Assembly: GCA_024644235.1 (NCBI GenBank)
Contig: JAHELJ010000011.1
Location: 52,377 to 116,376, forward strand
DNA from: Lewinellaceae bacterium
GTDB taxonomy: Bacteria; Bacteroidota; Bacteroidia; Chitinophagales; Saprospiraceae
Reading direction: 5' to 3'
Length of the DNA: 64,000 nt
Below, piece by piece: positions 8,350 through 17,652 of this stretch (its first letter is position 1; every line of letters starts with the position of its first letter). The notes below the pieces were generated by a model. That model saw nothing but the letters and a program-made list of their open reading frames with translations, did no database searches and was not told the origin of the DNA. A program made the position numbers and the translations under genes.

Positions 8350-11300
8350 CTATTCTGTTCGGATCATCTTCCTCACTGCAGAATGTGTTTGCGTTTGTAA
8401 CATGTAGTAGAGCACTCCGGATTGATGGGTGCCAAGGTCGTTCACAGTCCATTCGTGATAGCCTTTGGTCACAAATCCCTCCAGCACCTTCACTTGCTTA
8501 CCTGTAACGTCATAAATTGAAATCGTAGCCTGCGTCGCTTCCGGCACGCTGAATCCAATAATGGTTGACTCCATAAATGGATTCGGCCTGTTTTGATCAA
8601 GAGCAAAACCTCTTGAATTCAAGCCGACAGCGTCAAATCGAATCGCTACATCCATGATCAATCCGTCTGACTGATAGGCCTCTGCGATAGTGTGCTTACT
8701 TGTTATTGTTATTACATCGCTTAAGTGCACCTCTTCCTTCGCGGTGATAAACAAGTCAAAGATCACTTCTCCAGCACCGACAGTTCTAACCACACCCTGG
8801 CCGTCATGCCATGACGTGGTTAACCAACCAGCTTTGGAGTGATCAAGATTGAATTGCTCTCCTCCCAAATCCAGCACTTTGCCTGGCTCAACACCATCGA
8901 TGACTACCTTCGCAGGATCGACCTGCAACGTAAATTGATAGCCTTGCACATCCGCAAAATCTCCAGCCTTGATCGAGACACGCTTGCTCTGACCAGCCTG
9001 GATCTTCACGTCATCAGCCGTGAGTACTAGTGATCTGCTACTGCGGCCGGCTTTACGGCTTGGATCATTATCGAGGTTTACATCTCCGATCTTGACACCA
9101 ACAAAGTCTACCACCATTCTCTCCAACATAGGATTGATGTGATATGTTTCAGCATTAGTGAGCCTGTCATAGAATCTCCAACTGGAATTGTCCGGTAGTA
9201 CATCGATTTTAGCGAGAATCAACTTTCTAAGCTGAATGAGATCCACAGGTGTAATCTTACCGTCAGCGCTGGCATCGGCCGCCTTTTCTTTATACCAGGA
9301 ATCAAGCTGCTTCTTACCTAGAATATGCTTCTGGATAGCTACCAAGTCACTAGTACTGACACCATTGATGTAATCTGTGTTCTTGCTTGGTTTGATGTAT
9401 ACTTCTGTACCCGTCTGCAATTCAAAGTTGTAAGAACCACTTACGTCTTCGGCTTCCATCAGCATCTGACCATCAGGTAGTTCCACTTTGACATCCACCA
9501 ATTCTACCGGATCATTTACTTCAGTTACAATAGCACCACCAAGGTCACCAATCGAGGTTGCAGTTCCACCGCATCCTGCCATATTGTTTTGTACTATCAG
9601 CATGACAGAGCAGTAGTCCCAAGTACCTCTTTGGTCGAGAACATACATCCTTACGAGTCGAGTTCCGACGTGCTCGCACCCCAGATCAAGTTTTGTTGCA
9701 GATAATGGAGGTAGTTCAGCCTCGCCTGTGCCATCATCGATGAGGAAGGTTAATCCAGAAGTGCTGCTGCCGCAGGATGCAATGCTGGAGCTGTTGTATT
9801 CCGCAGCCCATACAGTTGCCATCGCAGTATCAATCACACCGTCCTGATTCAGATCCATAGGCGTCAATTCAGCAGTGATACTGGAAAGACATACGGGAGT
9901 TGGTTTCTGATCTGCATCGACGGTAAAGGTCTTTTCACAAAGGCTTTCATTCTGACAATCATCGCGCACCACTACTTTGAGCTTGTATGTCGTTAAGCCT
10001 AGATCTGCCGCAGAGATAGAAAACCCATCGGTCACCTCACTGTCAAACTCACCATCACCCTGAGTCACAACTGTACTGGTCTTAGTGTCGATCAATTGCC
10101 AGTAGTAGCTGAGTACTCCACATTCGTCCGTCACGGTGACATTAGTATTCAATGTATAGAAACAACCAGCTGCTTCGATTACATCCGGAATCTCATCAAT
10201 AGTACAGATGGGTGGCGTGGAATCGAGAAGAATGATCTTCTGCTCACACTGGATATATTTCCCTTCGTACTTCTTATCAAACCACCATCCCGGAGCCTGA
10301 GGTTCGTCACCGATGTAACACCAGTCAGCAAAGCACCAAGTACGGATGATCTTCCAGCAAGCTCCATCTCCACCTACAATACGGAAGACCTTATCGTAGT
10401 AGCCAATACCCACCAATCGACAGTCGTTGTCAAATGTGTACGTGGCCTGGCCTGTCAGACTCGGATCAGCCGCTCCACTTACATTACCGCTACCGTCCGG
10501 ATCATACTGGATGCCGCAATCGAACACCATAGTATCCTTTGGCACTTCAAACATCGCCTTCGTAATCGAACAATCATTGGTGATATAGATTGTCTGATGC
10601 CGGACTACGGTATCAGCTACGTGGCCTGAGCCTTCGATGGTGCATTGACCCACGAATTTGAAGGTTCGTTTCACAAAGCCCACGCCACACTCGTCGATAC
10701 TGATCCAAGGCATCTCTTCAATGCAGATCAGGCCGCAATTGTCAGCCACCTGACCATTGTACTGAGTTCGACTTGTGGTGTCATACTCTGCCCGGTAGTA
10801 GGTGAAAGTCTCCCAAACGTATCCGAAATGCTCATCGTATACCAGACTATCCTTTGTAACCAGGCTGGAATCGCAATCGAGTTCGTAAATGGTAAATTCA
10901 CTCTTATCGGGAGCTTGTCCGTAAGCATCATATTCGACCTTGTCATATCGGCCAAGTGCATCTTGCAGAGGTTCGAAATCACCGTCTAAAGCTGCATTCA
11001 CCGCATCCTCATAGTACGTTTTATAAGAGGCGCAAGTCACCGTCACATCAAACAATTCACACTCTACTTTAGGTGGTGTCTTATCTTCTACCCGTACCGT
11101 GGTCCAGCACTTGCTCCAGTTACACCAGTAGTCCATGGTCAATATCTCTACAGTAACTTCCTGACATGCATCTTCACAACAGAAGGGCACTTCTTCGCTC
11201 CAGCCGCCGCCAATTTGTTTGCCAATGTCATCAATGAAAGAACCGAATCCATCTGAGTTCCCACCGAAGAGATTAAAGAACCCGTTTCCACGTGCAAAGA

Positions 11301-14300
11301 GAATCTTGAACAAATCCTGAAGGGCTCCGAAGAATACTTCCTCGCTTATTTGCTCTTCAAATAGTCCAGGATTCTCGATTAGGTCTTCAAAAGAGATATC
11401 CTTAAGGCAGGGCAAAAGGAGGCTAAATATGAAGTCCAATTCACTCTCACCTGTACCACTAAGTATATGATCCAGATAGGCCTCATCCACAGGATAGGGA
11501 TGATCAATACAATCCAATGTACCATATCTGATCAAATCATAGGCCCAACCTGCTAGGATGGGATAATTACAAACCCGTCGATCGGTACAAAGCCAGTCAA
11601 TGGCTTTCGCATAGTGAGCCTCGACAGGATTGATATTCTTATCTTTTTCCAGCACAGCACACCACAACGAATCACCATGTTCTCCGACAGAAACTAAAAG
11701 CAGACTGTCGCAAAGATCCACGCCACATGCAGTAGCCCAGTCCGTACGTCTTGCTAATACCAATCCCACTCCACAATTGTCCCAACTGCCCTCATCAAAG
11801 GTAGTTGCAGGCACCCACACAGTGGTATCTGTGACAGTTACATTCACTCCCTTGTTACAAATAGTTACGGGGGGTGTACCATCTGCCACTATGATAGGAA
11901 GGGTGTCCAGACCTTCGAATAGGTCTCCGAATAATCCCGTACTCTGATTATGACAACTATCTAAGAACTCATAAGTGAAGAAACTCTGGTCAAAAATGCC
12001 ATCCAAGAAGCCACCAAAAAAATCATCAGCTTCTCCAAACTGGGTCACAGGAACTTTCACTTTCACATCTGTTTCCCACATTCCCGTCTGTGGATTATAC
12101 TCCATGGCAACCGTTTGTCCGTTCACATTGGCCTTAACCTGCTTGACACCAGAGCAAGAATCCACCACCGCAATTGGTGGAACCATGAACTCATGGTAAC
12201 ATTCATGATCGTCTGCTTTGTTGATATCAAAAAGTCCAAAGAATAGCTCAATTATATCTTCCTCATCGCCAAAAAATTGCCTGAAATCAGCAAATGGCCC
12301 CATTGTATCGGCGATCATCAACCATTGGTCACAGGTATCGAAGGTGCCCAGGCAACTATTCTTAATAAACCATTGACGATGGATCGTTTTTGGACAATCG
12401 CCTTCAAACACCCAGTCTTTGTAGAGTACTTGGACATCGCAGAGGCCTGGCAGTGGAGGCCATAGAGGCACACCGCCAGCGGTTGGCACTCCTGTTTCCA
12501 GAGGAGACGGATTTCCATTTTCATCTTTGAGAAAATCCATAGGTATTAAATCCATCAAACTATCCGGCACCTCTATGTCACCTGTCCCGATAAGGCCATT
12601 CAAGTATCGGTATAGATCATTGCAATAGACCGTATCCCTCTCAGGAGGACATATGAATAAGTCCCAATTCAGACCGCGAATACCGATGGTATCCATACAA
12701 TAGAATGTCTGCTTATTGTACCTGAATTCAAACGTTCTCACGATATACTTGACAAATGGTGCGAGTGCTCCATCGGTCCAGTTAGACTCGCATGGATCAG
12801 CAAGTCCCCCGGTCAGGTCAAAGTTCACCAGGGTTCCATCGTGACCATTTCCTGTCACGTCCGGAAGGGCCGTAAGACCAGTATTATCTGCGCAAGGTGT
12901 ACCTACTTCGAAGTCGTAGTAAACCACCAATCCTTCCTCAGTGCCACTCAAGTCCGTACTTAAGTCACATGATATGGCTTCCGGCTCCCGGGCATGATCC
13001 CAGATCCGCACCTCGTCCATGTCGCCATCAAAATGATTGTTGAAAGTCGCCAGGTCACGAGTGTATGCACCCAAGACCAAAGTATCTGCCACTTCAGCAT
13101 AAGTATTGTTGGTAATCGTCTCGACAAAGAGACCATTGACATACAAATGTATGCCATCTCCATCTTGGACTAAAGCAATATGTGTCCACTCATTGAGAGG
13201 CACTTGAGCCGAAGTGACCACATATCCCGGACCGTCTATATGAATTTGGATAAAGCCAGCTGCATCCACTGCAAGCAACACTCCTCCAGTACCAAGTACC
13301 CGGAGATCCCCTAAAATTGCGGCACCAATCGGAGCCATCATAGCATTATAGCTTTCCATCCTGATCCAAGCTTCTATCGTAAACTCACCTACTTCACCTA
13401 CACCGATATAATCAGGATTTCCGTTGATCACATAATCATCCATGCCATCGTAGTTGAGTGCAATACCCACGGTGGTTGTATCGGCACAATCTGCTACGAT
13501 TGTACTGTAGTCTACCACATCACCAACCAGCGTATCCACACAATTCACCACTATCCGGCAACCGTCAAAATCATCGTGAGCACCGGGATCGATCGCAAAT
13601 GAATCCTTACAGCTTACATTATTCCTGGGGCCAGGAATGACTCTCGCACCAGGCGGCTCAATAAGGATAAATACCGAATCAAATACATCCACACCACAGG
13701 GGTCATCCAATACCTCTAGATAGAGGGTTACACTGCCATTGGCCACATCGACCGTATCCGGGCAGTATAATCGGGCATTGGCAAAAGTGTTATCATCTAC
13801 AAATGTTCCTGCACCGGAAGATGATCGCCACTGTACGTCGGTGGATCCGGACTGGTTTGCATTGAAAGAAGCACCCAGTGAGGTGAGATCGATACACTCG
13901 AAACCGCAAACTATGGCAGAGTCACCGGCGTTCACCATAGCAAGCCCAACCGAATCGATCATGATGGATCCCATAACCATACAACCGATTCCAGAAATCT
14001 CAGCGCCGAAGTACACAGTGGTGGGATAGCCAGGAGGTGTATACATTGTAGGATTCATGATCATCATGGTCTTTCCGGGATCGGTATAGAATGTATCAGA
14101 TCCGGGTACAAAATCCAGGCCTTGTGCAATCAGGGTAAGATTTAGGTTGATCGCAGAATCCGGGCAGGCCGCTATTGCATATGCGATTGAACCAGTTCCT
14201 GTCGCATCGATTACATTAAGCGTAACCTTGGATATCGCAAAACACATCGGATCGCTTGGTCTCATCACTCTGGCATAGATGCATGAATCATTACAAGTGC

Positions 14301-17300
14301 GGATGGTTGAACCGGTGATCTCGTTCATCATACTATCCGCATCGTTGAACGTCGGATAGAAGCTCACTACGTTCATTCCCGATGGATCCACACACTGCGC
14401 AATCATAGCCGAATCAAAATTCGCGCAGGGAATCATCATAGGGTTCATTCCATCATCACATGCAGCGAGGGTACAATCATCAGCTTGTGGACCAAGAAAT
14501 CCGAAATCGATATCATGCATGTGTTCGCCCGCAGATCCTGTGCAAAACATCGCTACCGAATGATTGGGAACCATTTGATCGTCACCATCGGAATCGATAT
14601 CGGTATCGGGATCGCCATCCAACGGAGACACACCCCCACTATATCCGAGAGCTGTCAACTGGTCAAGGTTGATTCGAATCTCATAACAGTTATCGTTCAA
14701 CAAGTTCGTGAAGAGATATCCTCCTCCCCCAGACGTCGTAACAGTATCAACAGGCTGGTTACCGTTATCCTTATCAATCAATACCACTTCAATGCCATCG
14801 ATCCCAAACTCAGTGGGGTCTTGCACCCCATTGCCATTGGCATCGCACCACACATAGTTCCCTACTTCGGCACCAGCAACAACGGAGGCAAATTCCATAT
14901 CGCCAAGTCCATTGGCCTTACCAAGGATAAATTGGTCAACGAAGAGATATGCTCTGGTTTTTTGCCCGGTGTTTGTGCTATAAAAATGGATCCCCTGAGT
15001 AAAAATTCCCTTCAGAGAGAACGCTGGTAAATTCGTAGCTATCGGATTATGAACGGTCGCAATCACCTCATCGGTTCCTTCAAGTATTGCCTGCCCTCCA
15101 GTGATCAATTCTCCGTGGTGAGCGTCAGGATGGTTGAAGTTATCTTCGTAGAAGAATTCACCCGCATAGCTGGGACCATCATCCTTTCGCCAGAACTGAC
15201 CATCATCATTATTTTCCCTTTCCACAAAGTAGCTGCCGTCACCCTCCTTAAATGCTTTGATGATGTCACCACTGGCATATGCTGTTAGCAATGTCCTGTC
15301 ACCTACATTGGTAGAATAATTGTTATGTCCATTCTGATGCGCCCAACGGTCCATTATGGAGATCACCATATCTCCACTGGGAGTAAATGAAATATCTGAC
15401 AAAATGGGCTGTGCATATCCGTTAAGCACCGCTCCCTGGATATTTTTGGGCTCACTGGCCGTCTCGATTCCAGCATCGTTCCAATCATCTGTCCAGGCTT
15501 GCCAGGCCGCAGATCGCAAAGCCTGAGGCGTGACAATATGCGCATTGGATGCTCTCTCCCGAGGATAGTTTAGTGAGAAAGCCACCTCTTCGGTAAAGCC
15601 TGCTTCAACATTCTCCGGATCAAAACTGAGTACACAAGCAATCAAATGCTCGCGGGACTGGGATCTGGAAGCGTCAGTAACTACTCCCAAGTATCCCTTA
15701 CCTCCTTTCATTTTCAAGCCCCAAGGTCGAATCACACCGGATTCCATAACACTCTCCCCGGCGATTTCAATTCCACTAACTATTGCTTCCTTGACCTTGT
15801 TACCCTGCTTGGAAATAAATTCTACATCTAAGGTAGGTCCGCTACCTTGAACTTGAAACTTCATTGTGGTTGCCATTCGGCTACCGCCTGCAGCAGCAAC
15901 AATATCAAAGTCCGTAACCACCATGTTCCCCTCAATCATGATATCAAACTTCCGGTCTCCTGCAACATAGGTGTTGGGTTCGGCGAAATGAATGATAACC
16001 TCATAGTTTTCCTCCTTAGGAATTGGAATGTTGTAACTGAAGTCACCCTTTCTAAAAGTATTGTAGAGATCCTTGATCGACGTAGATGCTGAAGGATTCA
16101 TGGTATTGCCCACATTGAAGTTGAGGTATTGACCCAATCCACCCAAAGAAAACTTGTTCTTATCCCATGGTATCCGGTTAGGGTCAGTAAACGATTCAGC
16201 ACCTCCTGTATTCTTATTGCTACCTGCATTGATACATCTCCTGTAAAGAAAATTCAGGTTGGGAAGACCCGGTAAGTTATCAATCAGATAGTGCTTTAAG
16301 TTTGCCCCCGTTACCTGAATATTGTCCTGACTCACATCCATCGAAATCAAAGATCTCTGCTTGAGATTTACCAGCCATAGGGTGTTGCCATCGTCCGACA
16401 TATCCAAATCGCCGTAAGCAATCTTTGCTACCTGATCAAATGCTGACACGTCATAAGAAGCCCTGCGAATCCGGTCTTCCACGGTGGATAAGGCGTATGG
16501 CATGGTCTCATCAATTTCCACATCGACGATCTGCCGAATCAGATCCGTTCCTAGACCTTCCTGCTCAGAAACTGTACCGAGGTTGATAGCAGGTCCCAAA
16601 GATGGCGTCATACCATGCAGATTGAAACTGCTCAGCTCAGCCACTCCCCCATTCGAATAATCAAGGACGTACACTCCACCCGGTCCCTCTGGTCCCAGTC
16701 CGACGTGGCGCTTTAGAATTGTGCCTGCAAAAGCCCTTTTCTTTGCTCCCTGATAGGCCACACCCCATGTCGAACCGATTTGGCTAATAGTTGCGTCTAT
16801 TTGTGGATCAGCAGCTGTACCACCAAACATTTGTGCCACTCCATTGACGTCATATGGAAATGAGACAAATCCAGGACTATCCACATGCTGCCTGGCTGCT
16901 CCCTTTTCATAGCATGGTATCATGATTCTCGAGCTCAATGGATTTACCGTTGGACCGGTACTGATTGGAACTGCTATCTCATCTCCATCGACTGCAAAGA
17001 AAACGGAGGTAGGTCCGGCAACACCTTGTCGCAACTCACCCCCATAACCGGTCACCTTCACTCTGAGCCGGTTGAATGGGATCAGAGCCGGAAGGATAAA
17101 AGTTCCGTTCCCATCATCCAGAAATGGATAGGTATTCCCAAGCTCATCAAAGCCTTCGACCATCAGTCCCGTGATCAATGGTTCACTTTGATCCTGGATA
17201 CCGTTATTGTTCTGGTCGTGAAAGGTTTTTACGGTGATGTCAGCTTGGAGAGGTAGCGCTAGAAATACTAGGAAAGTGATCATTCCCAGCAAGCACTTGC

Positions 17301-17319
17301 TCGCATCAAAGATTCTCAT
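8350..17319 (-). CDS. Giant T9SS surface protein: SdrD-like, malectin-like, LamG, dockerin, cohesin-like, sorting domain
   Basis: 2989 aa from MRIFDASK at 17319; an upstream in-frame ATG at 17415 would disrupt the signal peptide (cleavage after LPLQA). Order, residues approximate: 27-110 SdrD B-like domain (DQNNNGIQDQSEP); 400-540 malectin-like sugar-binding domain; 813-900 second SdrD B-like domain (WCDANGNGVQDPTEFG); 1283-1455 LamG/concanavalin domain (FTIEAWIRM, DEVRIWDHAREP); 1550-2550 cysteine-rich HYR/Ig-like domains with EDKTPP linkers; 2651-2706 dockerin with EF-hand DASADGKITPVD; 2763-2880 cohesin-like beta domain; 2903-2989 type A T9SS sorting domain (NRPNPF to the end). Expected to be exported by T9SS and anchored or released at the surface as adhesin or matrix protein. 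The C-terminal third is paralogous to the next gene upstream. The ligand is unknown. Confidence 0.85.
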   Translation of the reverse strand: MRIFDASKCLLGMITFLVFLALPLQADITVKTFHDQNNNGIQDQSEPLITGLMVEGFDELGNTYPFLDDGNGTFILPALIPFNRLRVKVTGYGGELRQGVAGPTSVFFAVDGDEIAVPISTGPTVNPLSSRIMIPCYEKGAARQHVDSPGFVSFPYDVNGVAQMFGGTAADPQIDATISQIGSTWGVAYQGAKKRAFAGTILKRHVGLGPEGPGGVYVLDYSNGGVAELSSFNLHGMTPSLGPAINLGTVSEQEGLGTDLIRQIVDVEIDETMPYALSTVEDRIRRASYDVSAFDQVAKIAYGDLDMSDDGNTLWLVNLKQRSLISMDVSQDNIQVTGANLKHYLIDNLPGLPNLNFLYRRCINAGSNKNTGGAESFTDPNRIPWDKNKFSLGGLGQYLNFNVGNTMNPSASTSIKDLYNTFRKGDFSYNIPIPKEENYEVIIHFAEPNTYVAGDRKFDIMIEGNMVVTDFDIVAAAGGSRMATTMKFQVQGSGPTLDVEFISKQGNKVKEAIVSGIEIAGESVMESGVIRPWGLKMKGGKGYLGVVTDASRSQSREHLIACVLSFDPENVEAGFTEEVAFSLNYPRERASNAHIVTPQALRSAAWQAWTDDWNDAGIETASEPKNIQGAVLNGYAQPILSDISFTPSGDMVISIMDRWAHQNGHNNYSTNVGDRTLLTAYASGDIIKAFKEGDGSYFVERENNDDGQFWRKDDGPSYAGEFFYEDNFNHPDAHHGELITGGQAILEGTDEVIATVHNPIATNLPAFSLKGIFTQGIHFYSTNTGQKTRAYLFVDQFILGKANGLGDMEFASVVAGAEVGNYVWCDANGNGVQDPTEFGIDGIEVVLIDKDNGNQPVDTVTTSGGGGYLFTNLLNDNCYEIRINLDQLTALGYSGGVSPLDGDPDTDIDSDGDDQMVPNHSVAMFCTGSAGEHMHDIDFGFLGPQADDCTLAACDDGMNPMMIPCANFDSAMIAQCVDPSGMNVVSFYPTFNDADSMMNEITGSTIRTCNDSCIYARVMRPSDPMCFAISKVTLNVIDATGTGSIAYAIAACPDSAINLNLTLIAQGLDFVPGSDTFYTDPGKTMMIMNPTMYTPPGYPTTVYFGAEISGIGCMVMGSIMIDSVGLAMVNAGDSAIVCGFECIDLTSLGASFNANQSGSTDVQWRSSSGAGTFVDDNTFANARLYCPDTVDVANGSVTLYLEVLDDPCGVDVFDSVFILIEPPGARVIPGPRNNVSCKDSFAIDPGAHDDFDGCRIVVNCVDTLVGDVVDYSTIVADCADTTTVGIALNYDGMDDYVINGNPDYIGVGEVGEFTIEAWIRMESYNAMMAPIGAAILGDLRVLGTGGVLLAVDAAGFIQIHIDGPGYVVTSAQVPLNEWTHIALVQDGDGIHLYVNGLFVETITNNTYAEVADTLVLGAYTRDLATFNNHFDGDMDEVRIWDHAREPEAISCDLSTDLSGTEEGLVVYYDFEVGTPCADNTGLTALPDVTGNGHDGTLVNFDLTGGLADPCESNWTDGALAPFVKYIVRTFEFRYNKQTFYCMDTIGIRGLNWDLFICPPERDTVYCNDLYRYLNGLIGTGDIEVPDSLMDLIPMDFLKDENGNPSPLETGVPTAGGVPLWPPLPGLCDVQVLYKDWVFEGDCPKTIHRQWFIKNSCLGTFDTCDQWLMIADTMGPFADFRQFFGDEEDIIELFFGLFDINKADDHECYHEFMVPPIAVVDSCSGVKQVKANVNGQTVAMEYNPQTGMWETDVKVKVPVTQFGEADDFFGGFLDGIFDQSFFTYEFLDSCHNQSTGLFGDLFEGLDTLPIIVADGTPPVTICNKGVNVTVTDTTVWVPATTFDEGSWDNCGVGLVLARRTDWATACGVDLCDSLLLVSVGEHGDSLWCAVLEKDKNINPVEAHYAKAIDWLCTDRRVCNYPILAGWAYDLIRYGTLDCIDHPYPVDEAYLDHILSGTGESELDFIFSLLLPCLKDISFEDLIENPGLFEEQISEEVFFGALQDLFKILFARGNGFFNLFGGNSDGFGSFIDDIGKQIGGGWSEEVPFCCEDACQEVTVEILTMDYWCNWSKCWTTVRVEDKTPPKVECELFDVTVTCASYKTYYEDAVNAALDGDFEPLQDALGRYDKVEYDAYGQAPDKSEFTIYELDCDSSLVTKDSLVYDEHFGYVWETFTYYRAEYDTTSRTQYNGQVADNCGLICIEEMPWISIDECGVGFVKRTFKFVGQCTIEGSGHVADTVVRHQTIYITNDCSITKAMFEVPKDTMVFDCGIQYDPDGSGNVSGAADPSLTGQATYTFDNDCRLVGIGYYDKVFRIVGGDGACWKIIRTWCFADWCYIGDEPQAPGWWFDKKYEGKYIQCEQKIILLDSTPPICTIDEIPDVIEAAGCFYTLNTNVTVTDECGVLSYYWQLIDTKTSTVVTQGDGEFDSEVTDGFSISAADLGLTTYKLKVVVRDDCQNESLCEKTFTVDADQKPTPVCLSSITAELTPMDLNQDGVIDTAMATVWAAEYNSSSIASCGSSTSGLTFLIDDGTGEAELPPLSATKLDLGCEHVGTRLVRMYVLDQRGTWDYCSVMLIVQNNMAGCGGTATSIGDLGGAIVTEVNDPVELVDVKVELPDGQMLMEAEDVSGSYNFELQTGTEVYIKPSKNTDYINGVSTSDLVAIQKHILGKKQLDSWYKEKAADASADGKITPVDLIQLRKLILAKIDVLPDNSSWRFYDRLTNAETYHINPMLERMVVDFVGVKIGDVNLDNDPSRKAGRSSRSLVLTADDVKIQAGQSKRVSIKAGDFADVQGYQFTLQVDPAKVVIDGVEPGKVLDLGGEQFNLDHSKAGWLTTSWHDGQGVVRTVGAGEVIFDLFITAKEEVHLSDVITITSKHTIAEAYQSDGLIMDVAIRFDAVGLNSRGFALDQNRPNPFMESTIIGFSVPEATQATISIYDVTGKQVKVLEGFVTKGYHEWTVNDLGTHQSGVLYYMLQTQTHSAVRKMIRTE

Positions 17320-17366
17320 GGTCGTGTAGTTTTGGCTCGGACTACAATTTGTTGAAAAACAGTCCC

Positions 17367-17397
17367 TTATATAAATATATGAAATATATAAAATAAT
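17367..17397 (-). promoter_or_regulatory. AT-rich promoter candidate of the 2989-aa gene
   Basis: A nearly pure A/T stretch 48-78 bases upstream of the start. On the minus strand it contains two near matches (TATATTTC, TATATTTA) to the Bacteroidota -7 box TAnnTTTG. A TTTG lies upstream but about 24 bases away, slightly too far for the usual 19-21 spacing. Position and composition support a promoter; the exact box is not certain. Confidence 0.3.
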
Positions 17398-17591
17398 CAG
17401 TTTTGTACTTCTCAAATGTATGATAAATCTTCAATTGGAGGATACTTCAACAATGAATTCTGTGACGTTGTCCTTCAAAATAAGTTTACCTATCTCAAGA
17501 TTCTCCCTTAAACTCCTAAGATGTCTAAAACAAAGGCGAATATACATTTATTTATTACTTATATATCTATAGTGAATATTTTTGAAATGAC

Positions 17592-17633
17592 AAAAAAAAG
17601 CCCCGCACATCCCTTCTGATGGCGGAGCTTTCG
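17592..17633 (-). terminator. Rho-independent terminator of the 1489-aa T9SS gene
   Basis: On the minus strand the stem AAAGC-CCGC / GCGG-GCTTT type (one A-C mismatch) encloses about 14 bases and is followed directly by eight T residues, a textbook intrinsic terminator 20 bases after the stop of the upstream giant gene. It separates the two paralogous giant genes transcriptionally. The rest of the 333-base gap (17320-17652) shows only the AT-rich promoter-like stretch; I see no small gene in it. Confidence 0.85.
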
Positions 17634-17652
17634 AGTAAATCAAATGGTATCT

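Noticed and set aside
10096..10629. 177-codon plus-strand open frame inside the 2989-aa gene
   Set aside because: It is antisense to a continuous, domain-rich coding frame and has no signal, fold pattern or regulatory context of its own.
14485..15030. 181-codon plus-strand open frame inside the same gene
   Set aside because: Low-complexity translation (alternating Ile/Gly/Asp) caused by the antisense of repeated Asp/Gly codons.
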